NCBI GenBank assembly: GCA_001839685.1
Contig: MLAK01000935.1
Coordinates: 1-45,482 of the forward strand
Reading direction: 5' to 3'
Length of the DNA: 45,482 nucleotides
Source: Tritrichomonas foetus
Lineage: Eukaryota > Parabasalia > Tritrichomonadida > Tritrichomonadidae
The first letter of the stretch is position 1; every line of letters starts with the position of its first letter. The notes beneath the pieces are model-generated. The model was not told the DNA's origin. It saw only the letters and a program-made list of their open reading frames with translations, and did no database searches. Made by a program: the position numbers and the translations under genes. This document shows, in pieces, positions 18,101-27,211 of the stretch.

Positions 18101-20221
18101 AGACGGTGAGAAATATATAAATTCTGTTCGTTGAGTTCTCTTTTCTATAAAAACAAATTTTATTAGTCCTTTATGTGAAAATTTTTTAAAAGGACTCACA
18201 ATAACATCATAAATCAATTTGAAGTCAGTTTCACTTACAAAAAGGTAAAGAAAATCAAAACAACGAATAAAATGCTCTATTGTTGAAGAATATTTCAGTA
18301 AATAATCAGAAAGACTTTCATTTCGATCAAAATAAGATGCAATATTACATTTCCTCCATATATAAAACATTTGAGATTTGGCACATTGAAAACTCGTTTT
18401 TGTGTATAAAAAACATTTGATTAATTCTGGAATTCCAAGTTGGTCAAATTGAACGAATTCGAATAATGTTGGAATAGCTATTAGTCTTTTTTCTTGCAAA
18501 TTTTTGTAAACAACGGTATGCTTCTGTAAACCATCAACTATAGAGAAATATACAATAAGTATAATTAAATCATCACTAGCATTTTCAAAGTCAAAATTCT
18601 TAAAAAGATTATATAATTTCATTTTGCCATCTTCTGAAAATAGTTTCATTCCACGAACAATTAAAGCTTTGGCGATGTTTTCCAAAAGTTTACTATCAGT
18701 CTGGCAGAAATTCCAAATGTCTTGAATGACTTCAGAATTAATTGTGAAGGAACAATATATGACAAAAGTCATATAATTTATGAATGAAATTACATCACCT
18801 TTTACAAGCATTGGATGTACAATTGTTTCATCAATATTTTTTAAATTTTCGCGATTACTGTAAACAAATTTCTGAATAAATAAATTTATTTGAGATTTCT
18901 CTGAGTTTCTAATAATGAAATCTAAAACAATAAGGGAAAGTGTTTTGGAAAAAGTCAAACCAAATATTGCCACGGAATTTTCAGGAGATTTCATCAAAAA
19001 ATAGAAACAATCATCATATAAAGGATCACCCTTTTCAGCTTTAGAGATTTCTAATAATTTAACAAGGATATATGATGAATATAAATTATCTAAATTTTCG
19101 GAATTCAACAAGGATTTGAATACTTTCGATTGTTCCTGATTATTAAAAAATTTAAAACATGAAATGATCGATGGAATAGAATTGACATATTCATTGATTG
19201 ATTTTAGATTTTTAATTTTTTGACAATAGTTAATTAATTGGCTATATGTCATCTTAATTGGTAAACTAGAGATTTCGCTTTTAGTTTGTTGAAGAATTCC
19301 TTCATCGAAGATATAATCAAAAATGTTGATACAAGATAATGATTGACAATAAAACTCCTTTTTTTCTTGACTGAAGGAATTAAAATCAAATCGGTTTAAA
19401 TTACGGATGGCAAATAACCCAATCGAATTATATTTGTTTGTGATAAATAACTTAATTAATAATTTCACAAGGTTTGAAAATGAAAGAAAATCACCAAATT
19501 TTAAAGAATAAATTACACACAAAATTGGTAGTGAATCAGGGATATATGTTTGATCGATTAGTTTGGGATTTTCAATGGTTTTCACAATTAAGGAATTAAA
19601 AAGTACTTTGAATACATCAATTCCACTCATCAAAAATTCCAAATTGTCTGAAAAACAGTAAAAAATATAAGACAAAATAAAATCAAATGAATACCAATCC
19701 AAAGCAGGAAGCTGAGATGCCCAAATTGATAATTCTTGGTATGGATTCTGATATATTAATTTAATAATATCATTTTTTGCTTGTGGGTTTTCTTTCATGA
19801 ATTTTTGATTGTTATCAAATGTTATTAAACCACATATTTTAATGAAATCTTTATAAAATATAATATTTTTTACAATTAATTTTCCTATTAAATCAATAAT
19901 TTTTCCTAAAATAAAAATCACTTTTTGATAAATATCTTGGCTCAGTTTTGGAAGTTTAAGCAAATTAACAAACGTATTTGGTATCGTAAATGTGGCGAAT
20001 TTTTCTGTCAGCTGTTGATAAGGATCACACAAAATGAATGCATTTCGGTAATAATCAAGAACTTGTTCGAAATAGAGTAAATTACTGAGAAAATCAGGTT
20101 TCATTACATCGATTTTATCAGGAAAATTATCGCACCATTCGCTAAATGCTTGTAAAACGCCATTCATGAAAAAAAATAATTTGAATTTCAAACGTAAGAA
20201 ATTTTGCCTGAAAAATGGCAT
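15167..20221 (-). CDS. large ubiquitin-specific protease (USP9X/USP24/USP34-like)
   Basis: 1684-residue deubiquitinase of peptidase family C19. A helical ARM/HEAT-like region spans about 1-650, a ubiquitin-like domain lies near 690-775, and a further helical region reaches about 1140. The USP catalytic domain follows at about 1150-1430, with Cys box GLKNLGATCYINSTFQ (C1158) and His box DSGHFHYISN (H1384) ahead of WYDHNDSHV. A C-terminal helical region finishes the protein. This order matches the giant USP9X/USP24/USP34 group. The longest open frame starts at a GTG at 20227, so the first ATG (20221) is used. The first 18 residues (rich in F, L, K, R) look untypical, and the ATG at 20167 (MNGVLQAFSEW) may be the real start. 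It is followed 130 bp upstream by the tandem-UBL gene on the same strand. Confidence 0.9.
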   Translation of the reverse strand: MPFFRQNFLRLKFKLFFFMNGVLQAFSEWCDNFPDKIDVMKPDFLSNLLYFEQVLDYYRNAFILCDPYQQLTEKFATFTIPNTFVNLLKLPKLSQDIYQKVIFILGKIIDLIGKLIVKNIIFYKDFIKICGLITFDNNQKFMKENPQAKNDIIKLIYQNPYQELSIWASQLPALDWYSFDFILSYIFYCFSDNLEFLMSGIDVFKVLFNSLIVKTIENPKLIDQTYIPDSLPILCVIYSLKFGDFLSFSNLVKLLIKLFITNKYNSIGLFAIRNLNRFDFNSFSQEKKEFYCQSLSCINIFDYIFDEGILQQTKSEISSLPIKMTYSQLINYCQKIKNLKSINEYVNSIPSIISCFKFFNNQEQSKVFKSLLNSENLDNLYSSYILVKLLEISKAEKGDPLYDDCFYFLMKSPENSVAIFGLTFSKTLSLIVLDFIIRNSEKSQINLFIQKFVYSNRENLKNIDETIVHPMLVKGDVISFINYMTFVIYCSFTINSEVIQDIWNFCQTDSKLLENIAKALIVRGMKLFSEDGKMKLYNLFKNFDFENASDDLIILIVYFSIVDGLQKHTVVYKNLQEKRLIAIPTLFEFVQFDQLGIPELIKCFLYTKTSFQCAKSQMFYIWRKCNIASYFDRNESLSDYLLKYSSTIEHFIRCFDFLYLFVSETDFKLIYDVIVSPFKKFSHKGLIKFVFIEKRTQRTEFIYFSPSELMTVVYLKVAYKFNCNKDSLVIEHHGKQLSKKYTIETNNLYDGMAFNIEGKQKMIEEPFYNIIYETGILFTPIYSKALELIQSINSNSQTTPDSQSNDKSNDNKVENEEDSKLDDKNKELAQTILRFINYLPMQQELASLVENHEAFQKCIIESTNEYIREVYLRALLNILENDKDAHQKYQESNFYNVLIQILKEKILNKQGKKLLLSALISIFPDNFSSDLPSFINQVIQILIDTSSSKKLVNLTIKLLLKIFEKNKDELSSLIKENILDIVLNIKYNVIGKILYILPNKSEIYDILTKFLPEFMKSPKYDEQASIFFDAIIDSFDSSKNDLTTLTEFALVNMNSPNKMLVQSVFQYISTQPSLISKIDTDFLFYTIENESTYTYMYNLIKIVFQNVPEKFNKIFTRLQNYVSMNLTEYNIIPCKNYDQSSNLSIFPRVGLKNLGATCYINSTFQLLFSISQFTDEFLLYESFNSEWQQNAQKVFAFMKFNHFYFTDPTSFVKSYKFFGAPINIGEQQDMVEFFLSFINDLPEELTSMFSGDLVNSFIGIDSPFNSETKERFFTLALSVDGHDSLSSSLKAFLQDEVVDDYYDSTNKCQISVKHSAIIKRLPDVLLLQLRRFFYNTATKKREKISTPFSFPFTLDMSEFSDDKENATYFLKGFILHIGTADSGHFHYISNEEGVWYDHNDSHVSTYDISRLSSDAFGSFLDSSISQTAYVLVYSRVNYKSTLQKDEISQDLRNELMIETLENNKINFVTSNEFFEIACLSSDILFLFNYFYHILLHLYDDECDKRMKVICDKLIQIINDDSKQTKNIIAIIEKDITGTIYPIALGKSQSMKRIWINFLKTIFVKSELDDLNVIISYIMRSFQLFKDFPDQEVFFVELVYEFLKLPGSLVIAHHYMWPTLIVLSLTQKITEKVDFDMFYYLETLTLCSSLLDLQISELILNIHQFILKKHLDSYEKLVRSLPLLK

Positions 20222-20351
20222 ATTCACTGAAAAAGCTCGAACATTTAAACAAATTTTTTAAAATAGAAAAAATGACAAAATGATTTGCCAAATTAATTAG
20301 CTTTTACTTGAAACGTTAAAATAAAATAATAAACAACAATTAATATAAATA

Positions 20352-23300
20352 TTAATCAGAGTAATAATCACTGTCATAACTATCGTATTCATATTCATCA
20401 AAATTGAATGATCTAAGTGCTTTTGCAGTCATTAGGAACAGCTCTTGGTTACTTTTCACGTAAATTACCATGATATCATCTGATTGAAGTTCTAAAAGTG
20501 ACAATTTCATTCCGTTTCTGAGTGATTTCCCTGCAAAATTAATAACAATAGCGTCAGGATCAGTTTCTTCTCCAATCAACCGAGCAATTTTGTCCTTTGC
20601 ATCTTGAATTGTAGCATCATCATCGAATTCAAGGTAAATTAGTTCATTTTCATTTTGAAAAGTATATTTGATGAGAGTCTTTGGTTGTTGAGAAGTTGTA
20701 AATAATTCAGTATTTTTATCTTCTTTTTCATCATTATTTTCATATAATTCAGTATTTTTATCTTCTTTTTCATCATTCATTTCATCATTATTTTCATATA
20801 ATTCTTTCTTTTCAATGGCTTTAATTTCATGCCTTTCAACATTGTGGTTATTTTTCTCTGTATTTTCTAATTCATTGGATTCTATTCTTTCATTTTGATG
20901 TTGTATAGAAACATTGTATTTGGTTTCAGGCTTGATTTCTTTTCCTGGTGATTCAGTTGATGAATTAGTTCTTATCAAAACAGGCCTATATGAAGATTTC
21001 TTTCTAACTTCACTTTGTTGTTGTTGTTCTTCTAGAGTTGATATTTTAGAAATAGACGGTCTAAATGATTGAATTTGTCGAATGCTTTTGTTATTATTTT
21101 TTTTCCGCATAGAGATTTTTATTTTTTGGTAGTTACTTACTATGTCATTCATATCTATTCCAGTTTCTAGACCATTTTTTGTGTAAATGAAACTTACTTG
21201 TGATACATTTAATCCAATCATATGATCAATTTTCTTCAATTTAAATAACGAAGAAAATGAAAAAAGCTCAGGAACTTCGAATTCTGTATAGTGAGAATGA
21301 TAAAGCAATTGAATTTTTACTGTTATCATTGATTGGGCATATATATTCATGAATTTTATACTTCGTATAATTTTATCTTTTGGCAAAATTTTATCATTTG
21401 AAATTAATGAAATCGATTTGTTCTGTGTTGGAATTCCAAATTTTAAGCATGTACTATTTATAACATCTTCAACTTTCATTGTTTCGTCAAATTCAAATTC
21501 TTCATGACCCATGTTTAGTAACTTCAATTTCGATAAAAGACTTCCAACAAATTTGATTTTCCTTTGAGAAACTTCTGCAATCAAATAATTTGGAATAATA
21601 TCATTATCATGTAATTCTTTGAACCATTCATTTTTTAATATAATTTTATCTTTAGGATAATTAAATTCACGGGAAATATGATCGCGAACATCGCCAATTG
21701 TATCTTCCTGTGAAAAATAATATACTTTGTTTTGTCCATTAAAATTGAGTCTTGTAGGTGTAGATTTAATAGTACTAGTTTGGACATAAATAATAGAAAA
21801 TTCAGGAATCATATAAAAAAGGAATGTTTGATTTTCATCTAACTGCTGATTTGCAAATTTAAAACAAATACACTTTAATGAATATTCAAAAAGACCTATA
21901 TTCTTCTGTATTAATATCTTATTTTCCAAAATTTTCTTTAATGGATTATCAGACAATGCAAAGTGGTATTTATGATTATCATAAAAAAATGTTTGATAAT
22001 TAGTTCCTTTGAAATGTGTATAAACCACATCGATTACTGAATTAGGGGGAAAAGAAAATAGAGAAAAATTGGAAAATAATAAATGTTTCTGATAATTGCA
22101 TTCAATTTGATGAAAATTTAATAACCCCATTAATAAATAGTGTATTTTTTCACTGTTTTTACGATCTACATTCATTTTGAATTGAAATGAATCATGATTA
22201 CTGAATGTGACTTCATATTTTATGTTTCTTGTTATGTCGGGAACAATATTATATGTAAATTCACAACATTTCAAATCATTAGTGTGATACCAAATATAAT
22301 AATCATTATTCTTCATCATTATGTGATCTGAAAATAATTCAATATCTTCATGATTGCAACCGTGGTGTAATATGAATTTCTTTAAATCATAAACTGTTTC
22401 AATTTTATACGCCTTTATAGTATCTAATGGTATTATATAATTTTTTAATTCATTTTCTAAAAGTGCTTTAATTGTAATTCGTTCAATAGTATGCTCTCTT
22501 AGTTGTATAATTTGGTTGAAATCAAATTCTTGGATATCAGAAATTTTTTTGTTAAAATGTAGAACATGATTCTTATAAAAAGCAATAAGTTGTTTCTTTG
22601 TCATTCTCAGTAAGTCAATAACACGCCTATTAGATGGTATTAAATAAGGAAGACGCCATGGCTCTGAAATTTTAATTTTCTTAAAGCTAAAAGTAATTTT
22701 GTCATGTACATGATTTTTAATTAAATCATCTTGTGGTATTTCTTCATTTTTTATTAAATAATTAATAAAACCTTCTTGGAATTCCAAAAAGAAACGCGTG
22801 AAATCGGAAAATGTTTTCTCGCCTGGAACAATTCTAGAAAAGAACTTACCATTATTTATAATAAATTTCATACAATAACAAATATTTTTAGGAGAAGGAC
22901 AGATTATCATAATATTATCACACTGACTTGGTAAAATTTCATCATCAGATAAAATTTTTCCATTAAAAGCAATTCCATATAAAATATCCTCAGCTAAAAA
23001 TTTTCCATTAAATAAAGAATGAAATGACTTCTCAAGATTTAGATTTTTTCTTAATTCACCAACTTTACAATTCCATGAAACTCCTAATGGAATTACTTTG
23101 TTGAAACTTTTTAGAATAATATTTAACAATTTTGTTTGAAAGTTATTTTTGATGCAAAAATAATTTGAATTTTTATATTCAATACGATTTTTATCAATCA
23201 TTGTATTTCGTTCGAGATAACATTTCATTGTATATTGATTATTAATAAATCCTTCGTAGCTTATTTCTATATTTTCCAAAAAAATAGTGCTAAATGATTG

Positions 23301-23987
23301 GTTAAAACCAAGGTTTACTTCTTGGTAACGAAAAACAACCACTGGTTCTGGAATTGATGTTAAAAGCTGATTGAAATCATAATTGAAATTTGTGTGAAGT
23401 ATAATTGTTGAATAAGGCAGCTTATGAAACGCTGACATAGCAGAAATTAAATGATTTAAAGTAGCACTTTTTTCCATCACGAAAAATTCAATTTGATTGT
23501 TATCGAATTTAGCTTTAATTAACTGATATCCGTCTTTCACTTGGATAATCATTCTATTTGTTTTGCTGGAATCAATATTCTCAATTCTTTTACTATCGTC
23601 CAAGACTGTATAATCCAAAAATATATCAATATTTTGAGGAAGTGAATAATTATATGTGCAAAAATGATTTTTAACATCATAAATAGTATCTATATTAAAA
23701 AATGTTTCTTCATAAAGCAAATTACCAATATTGAAAAATAGCTTTTTCTTAATTTTCTTTTTTATGTGCAGAGTATCTTGATAGCAAATTCCAACACTAG
23801 TAAATGGCTTTGCTGTATAGGGGATTATAATATCATCCAATGTCAAAACAAATTCATGTTGATTATATAATGTAAGCATTGCAACTTTTCTATACAAACC
23901 TTTAATGCTACAGATCTTATTTGGTATGATGTATTGATGTGATTCTCCTTCATTTTCATCTTTAACGAGTAGAAATGTTCTCGACAT
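20352..23987 (-). CDS. tandem ubiquitin-like-domain protein
   Basis: 1211 residues built mainly of degenerate repeats of about 85-110 residues with ubiquitin-like beta-grasp character: a hydrophobic pair of strands, T.(I/V).D(V/A)K..I helix patterns, G-K-x-L turns (FNGKFL, FNGKIL, FAGKSL) and a closing (D/N)(D/N)I.(V/I)(I/Y)V strand. The clearest is the last, with DDDATIQDAKDKIARLIG, INFAGKSLRNGMKL and DDIMVIYV. I count roughly nine to eleven units. A disordered acidic stretch (about residues 960-1110) precedes the final domain and holds short tandem repeats. No catalytic motif is visible. The longer open frame begins at a TTG at 24107 and has no ATG before 23987; the ATG at 23987 has an initiator-like motif 6 bases upstream and is therefore chosen. 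A scaffold or ubiquitin-mimic role is inference. Confidence 0.75.
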   Translation of the reverse strand: MSRTFLLVKDENEGESHQYIIPNKICSIKGLYRKVAMLTLYNQHEFVLTLDDIIIPYTAKPFTSVGICYQDTLHIKKKIKKKLFFNIGNLLYEETFFNIDTIYDVKNHFCTYNYSLPQNIDIFLDYTVLDDSKRIENIDSSKTNRMIIQVKDGYQLIKAKFDNNQIEFFVMEKSATLNHLISAMSAFHKLPYSTIILHTNFNYDFNQLLTSIPEPVVVFRYQEVNLGFNQSFSTIFLENIEISYEGFINNQYTMKCYLERNTMIDKNRIEYKNSNYFCIKNNFQTKLLNIILKSFNKVIPLGVSWNCKVGELRKNLNLEKSFHSLFNGKFLAEDILYGIAFNGKILSDDEILPSQCDNIMIICPSPKNICYCMKFIINNGKFFSRIVPGEKTFSDFTRFFLEFQEGFINYLIKNEEIPQDDLIKNHVHDKITFSFKKIKISEPWRLPYLIPSNRRVIDLLRMTKKQLIAFYKNHVLHFNKKISDIQEFDFNQIIQLREHTIERITIKALLENELKNYIIPLDTIKAYKIETVYDLKKFILHHGCNHEDIELFSDHIMMKNNDYYIWYHTNDLKCCEFTYNIVPDITRNIKYEVTFSNHDSFQFKMNVDRKNSEKIHYLLMGLLNFHQIECNYQKHLLFSNFSLFSFPPNSVIDVVYTHFKGTNYQTFFYDNHKYHFALSDNPLKKILENKILIQKNIGLFEYSLKCICFKFANQQLDENQTFLFYMIPEFSIIYVQTSTIKSTPTRLNFNGQNKVYYFSQEDTIGDVRDHISREFNYPKDKIILKNEWFKELHDNDIIPNYLIAEVSQRKIKFVGSLLSKLKLLNMGHEEFEFDETMKVEDVINSTCLKFGIPTQNKSISLISNDKILPKDKIIRSIKFMNIYAQSMITVKIQLLYHSHYTEFEVPELFSFSSLFKLKKIDHMIGLNVSQVSFIYTKNGLETGIDMNDIVSNYQKIKISMRKKNNNKSIRQIQSFRPSISKISTLEEQQQQSEVRKKSSYRPVLIRTNSSTESPGKEIKPETKYNVSIQHQNERIESNELENTEKNNHNVERHEIKAIEKKELYENNDEMNDEKEDKNTELYENNDEKEDKNTELFTTSQQPKTLIKYTFQNENELIYLEFDDDATIQDAKDKIARLIGEETDPDAIVINFAGKSLRNGMKLSLLELQSDDIMVIYVKSNQELFLMTAKALRSFNFDEYEYDSYDSDYYSD
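20702..20804 (-). repeat. in-frame acidic tandem repeat (42-bp unit)
   Basis: Units encoding ELYENNDEKEDKNT-type segments repeat at a 42-bp period (20702-20743, 20744 onward). The second copy carries an extra 12 bp (NDEM) and a third copy is partial. It lies in the disordered linker of the tandem-UBL protein. Confidence 0.8.
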
Positions 23988-23995
23988 GCAAATGA
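23988..23995 (-). promoter_or_regulatory. initiator-like motif (TCATTTGC) before tandem-UBL gene
   Basis: On the minus strand TCATTTGC fits TCA+1Y(A/T) and directly precedes the ATG at 23987 (+1 A at 23993). This supports that ATG as the start rather than the upstream TTG. Confidence 0.5.
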
Positions 23996-24052
23996 AGTTT
24001 TTTGGTGAAGGAAATGGCAAAAATTGTACTTCTGTCGGTCTAAAGGCGAAAT

Positions 24053-24120
24053 ATAAGGCCAAATAAAGCTTGAATATGTCATTTCGTTTCAATGTGAATA
24101 AGGCCAAATAAAGCTTGAAT
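24053..24120. repeat. 45-bp tandem duplication (1.5 copies)
   Basis: A 23-base sequence (24053-24075) recurs exactly at 24098-24120, giving a 45-bp period. It lies in the divergent promoter region between the tandem-UBL and DZIP1-like genes. Confidence 0.85.
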
Positions 24121-24142
24121 TTGGATTATTGGATTTTTTAGA

Positions 24143-24151
24143 TCACATTTC
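24143..24151 (+). promoter_or_regulatory. initiator-like motif (TCACATTTC) before DZIP1-like gene
   Basis: TCACATTTC fits TCA+1Y(A/T). The presumed +1 A at 24145 is 22 bases before the ATG at 24167. Confidence 0.55.
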
Positions 24152-24166
24152 TGATGACGTTTATTA

Positions 24167-27100
24167 ATGTTTCATGGAAAGAAAGAATTTCCTGGTTTTA
24201 TAAATGCCGCAGATGGTTTTGTAAATGAAGAACCAAAATATCATATTTCTCTAAAACCAATTTCTTTATCTACCAAACTTCCAAAAAATGCTTTCAATTG
24301 GGATCATGTATATAATTGGGATCCCAACGCATTAAAAATTAATCATGATCCCATCATTTTAAATGAGATATTAAACGAATTTGTTTTATCAAAATTATCA
24401 AATTCTGATTATCAATTGATTAATAATCCATTAGTTTTTCGATTGCTTCAAGTACTTCAAATAGTTATTGAATATATTGCACATTCTCAAAATGAAATTC
24501 AAACACTATATGGGAAGACTGTAAATGAAAACGTTACACTCAGAACATCGATAAGTCGATACAAAACCAAGAATGAAAAGCTCATTTCTGCTTTGAGGAA
24601 CTTGAAAGAAGTTGAGAAATGTCCTGTTTGTAAAGCTTATTTTGATTCCAACATTTCTCTAGATAAACACATTTATAATGATCATGAAGGAATCTACACA
24701 CTTTGGGATCATGTGAGAAACAATAAGAAATTTGAACAACAACAGGAAATTATTAAACTTAAGAAGCAGATTAATGCCTTACGAATTCGAATTAACAATA
24801 AACCACCTGAACCTAAAAACTCAAGAAATATTAAAAACAGCAATAATAATGGTACAGATGACATTTCTTCTGATATAGATATTATTGAAATGCCACCAAT
24901 AATGAAAGGAAAACTCATTGTAATTCCAGATTCACAACCATTTAGAAAAGCAGTTCATAAAAATGACGGTCCTTTATTAGTATTTGAAACACCAAATGAA
25001 TCCATCACAATTGAACCAGACAATGATCAGTATACTCAAAAGAAAAATGATAATCGACATAAGTTCGCAAAAGACTTCATTTCTAATTCACCAATCGTTA
25101 ACATTGAGACAAATAATAAACATGCTCAAAGAATTAAGATTAATGTTCATGACCAAGCACATGAAGTCAAGGCGAGTCATATGGAAAAAGGCCCAAAATG
25201 GATTTTCCGAAAGAAAATCGAAAGGGAAGTCAAACAGCAAGTGCCTGATGCACCACAATCTTCAATATCTAAAATGTTCGCCAATCTCAACTTTTACAAT
25301 GATCAAAAGCTTGAAGAAATTGCCTGGACAAAGAAAACTGAAGAGGAAGAAGAAGAGGAAGAGGAGGAAGAGGAAGAAGAAGAAGAAGAAATTGAGCTTA
25401 CATCTGCATGTTATTCATCACTTCAATATTCATCTGAAAGAGCTGAATATAATTCTGAAAGTGGAGGAGGAACAACAAAGAAAGAACAAGGTCGCCCAAG
25501 TTTGTTTAATCCTGGTGGAAAAAGACTTCAGACAGGTGAGAAACACAAATTCCGACGTGCTCTAAGAAAAGAAGCTGAGCTCAGACGAGCTAAAGCAAAA
25601 ATGAAAGAGCAAGCAATTAAACCTGATGTTGACAACTCTTCTTCATCACCTGTAAATCGATCAAATAATAAATCTACTAACAAATCCACTGAAAAATCAT
25701 CAACTCAAGCGAGCAAGAAAGACGAAACTAAAGGAGAAATGTTATCAGATTCAGCTCCAGTTAAATCCAAAGTTGAAAGTACCAAAAAGATTAAATTTGC
25801 GGAAGAACCTGTTCATGAAGTAGGATCGAAATCATTGCAGAAGAAAACCAAATCTATGCCATCTATTAATTTCTCAGATGAAGAAATTAAAAATATTTCT
25901 GGTTTGCTACGTACAGGATCAATCCCCTCGAATAAAATACAGAAACAAAAGTCAAATGATAGAGAAGGAATGAAAAAAGAAGGTGATGCATTTGCGAGTG
26001 AAAATTCGTTTGACACACCATCTTTACCATCAGATACTCCACAGTTGGCTCATAGTGATTTGGATGTTTCATATAAAGGAAAAGGAATGATGAAGAGGTA
26101 TTCAACTTCTCCTGCAATATCAAAACAAAAGAAAAACGATGATAATATCAATGAAGCAGGGAAGAAAATTGGTGACGAAGCTGAAAAGATTGAAGAGTCA
26201 AATTCATGGGATGAGCCATCTCAAGATAAAGATCAAGCAAAACCTAAAATTACAGATTTTGAAGAATCTAGTCAGACAAACAAACCAGAAAAATCGGTCG
26301 AAACAAAAAATAAGACTAAAGATGGAAATAAATCAAAGAAAGTTCAAGATTTTGAGTCAAATTCTTGGGATGAACAATCACAGAGTAAAGAAAATGTGCA
26401 AAATAACCAATCTGTTTCATGGGACGAGCAATCACAAGATAAAACCAAAGATGACAATCATGAAGCATCTAATTCATGGGATGAAGAATCACAAGCGACT
26501 GATGAAAACGCAAATAAATTACAAAACAAAACTGACGAAAAGGAGAAAGAACAAACAGCTAAGAAAGAACAAACAACTAAGAAAGAACAAACAGCTAAGA
26601 AAGAACAAACAGATAAGAAAGAACAAACAGATAAGAAAGAACAAACAGATAAGAAAGAACAAACAGAAAAGAAAATATCTACGAAGCTCAAAGAACAAAA
26701 TCAAAATGAGGCTCAGGTAGAAACAGGCAATTCAATGGAGTCAGATGGTCAAAATAAACAGTCAAATCCAAAGACTGAGAAAGTAAATAAGAACCCAAAG
26801 AAAAGTCATGATGATAGATTTGAATCCAGTTCTGATGTAAGTAAACAAGAAAAGAAATCAATTGATGATCAATTTGCTACTGAATCGAGTTCTCGATCAC
26901 ATAAAACTAAAGTTAAAAGCAGTGAATTTGCATCAAGTTCAAGCCATAAAACTCAGGCAAAATCGAAAACTATTCACAAACCATCTAAATCCAAATCAAA
27001 CTCTGGCTCTGATTCAAAACACAAAACCAAGTCAGTAACCACAACCAAACAAAATCATAGGGAAAGTGATTCTAGCTCCTTTGCTCAAGCTCTTGATACA

Positions 27101-27211
27101 ATCGACAATGAAAATGATGCTAATAGAGTTTCTCTTTCACAAATCAAAAACGATCGCAGCACATCAAAGCTGAATGAAAGTGAAATGAGGTTTATTAACG
27201 ACTTACCTTGA
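24167..27211 (+). CDS. DZIP1/Iguana-like basal-body zinc-finger protein
   Basis: 1014 residues. The N-terminal 150 match the DZIP1 N-terminal domain pattern: a FNWDHVYNWDPNAL block followed by LFRL-type and IEYIAHSQ helices, then a coiled coil. It is followed by one C2H2 finger C152-x2-C155-x12-H168-x4-H173, placed as in DZIP1. DZIP1 proteins act at the ciliary basal body/transition zone, which suits a flagellate that also carries IFT57 nearby. The rest (about 200-1014) is disordered and highly charged: a run of glutamates near residues 392-409, a motif SNSWDE(Q/P/E)SQ repeated four times, and seven KEQTxK units. The ATG at 24167 has an initiator-like motif upstream. The DZIP1 assignment rests on the N-terminal fifth only. 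Confidence 0.72.
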   Translation: MFHGKKEFPGFINAADGFVNEEPKYHISLKPISLSTKLPKNAFNWDHVYNWDPNALKINHDPIILNEILNEFVLSKLSNSDYQLINNPLVFRLLQVLQIVIEYIAHSQNEIQTLYGKTVNENVTLRTSISRYKTKNEKLISALRNLKEVEKCPVCKAYFDSNISLDKHIYNDHEGIYTLWDHVRNNKKFEQQQEIIKLKKQINALRIRINNKPPEPKNSRNIKNSNNNGTDDISSDIDIIEMPPIMKGKLIVIPDSQPFRKAVHKNDGPLLVFETPNESITIEPDNDQYTQKKNDNRHKFAKDFISNSPIVNIETNNKHAQRIKINVHDQAHEVKASHMEKGPKWIFRKKIEREVKQQVPDAPQSSISKMFANLNFYNDQKLEEIAWTKKTEEEEEEEEEEEEEEEEEIELTSACYSSLQYSSERAEYNSESGGGTTKKEQGRPSLFNPGGKRLQTGEKHKFRRALRKEAELRRAKAKMKEQAIKPDVDNSSSSPVNRSNNKSTNKSTEKSSTQASKKDETKGEMLSDSAPVKSKVESTKKIKFAEEPVHEVGSKSLQKKTKSMPSINFSDEEIKNISGLLRTGSIPSNKIQKQKSNDREGMKKEGDAFASENSFDTPSLPSDTPQLAHSDLDVSYKGKGMMKRYSTSPAISKQKKNDDNINEAGKKIGDEAEKIEESNSWDEPSQDKDQAKPKITDFEESSQTNKPEKSVETKNKTKDGNKSKKVQDFESNSWDEQSQSKENVQNNQSVSWDEQSQDKTKDDNHEASNSWDEESQATDENANKLQNKTDEKEKEQTAKKEQTTKKEQTAKKEQTDKKEQTDKKEQTDKKEQTEKKISTKLKEQNQNEAQVETGNSMESDGQNKQSNPKTEKVNKNPKKSHDDRFESSSDVSKQEKKSIDDQFATESSSRSHKTKVKSSEFASSSSHKTQAKSKTIHKPSKSKSNSGSDSKHKTKSVTTTKQNHRESDSSSFAQALDTIDNENDANRVSLSQIKNDRSTSKLNESEMRFINDLP
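25340..25390 (+). repeat. GAA/GAG run encoding polyglutamate
   Basis: About 50 bases of GAA/GAG codons give a nearly pure glutamate stretch inside the DZIP1-like protein. It is a likely site of length polymorphism. Confidence 0.9.
26194..26496 (+). repeat. four spaced SNSWDE-type peptide repeats
   Basis: Within the DZIP1-like gene, ESNSWDEPSQ, ESNSWDEQSQ, QSVSWDEQSQ and ASNSWDEESQ recur at uneven spacing. The tryptophan-centred conserved core stands out from the surrounding lysine-rich disordered sequence and looks like a multivalent short binding motif. Confidence 0.85.
26546..26671 (+). repeat. 18-bp tandem repeat encoding KEQTxK (7 units)
   Basis: Seven exact-length 18-bp units encode KEQT followed by A, T, D or E and K. 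The array stays in frame in the DZIP1-like gene. The antisense frame gives a spurious phenylalanine/cysteine-rich repeat. Confidence 0.95.

Noticed and set aside
15167..23987. Large USP and tandem-UBL genes as one split gene
   Set aside because: Each has its own stop and a plausible start, with about 130 bp of non-coding sequence between them.
24984..25565. Second plus-strand frame of 193 codons inside the DZIP1-like gene
   Set aside because: A lysine/methionine-rich shifted reading of low-complexity sequence; the other frame carries the zinc finger and is continuous.
26458..26704. Minus-strand phenylalanine/cysteine-rich repeat frames
   Set aside because: Antisense reading of the 18-bp KEQTxK repeats; not a cysteine-rich protein.
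26139..26720. Another plus-strand shifted frame of 193 codons in the DZIP1-like gene
   Set aside because: Its RKNKQ repeats are just the shifted reading of the KEQTxK array.
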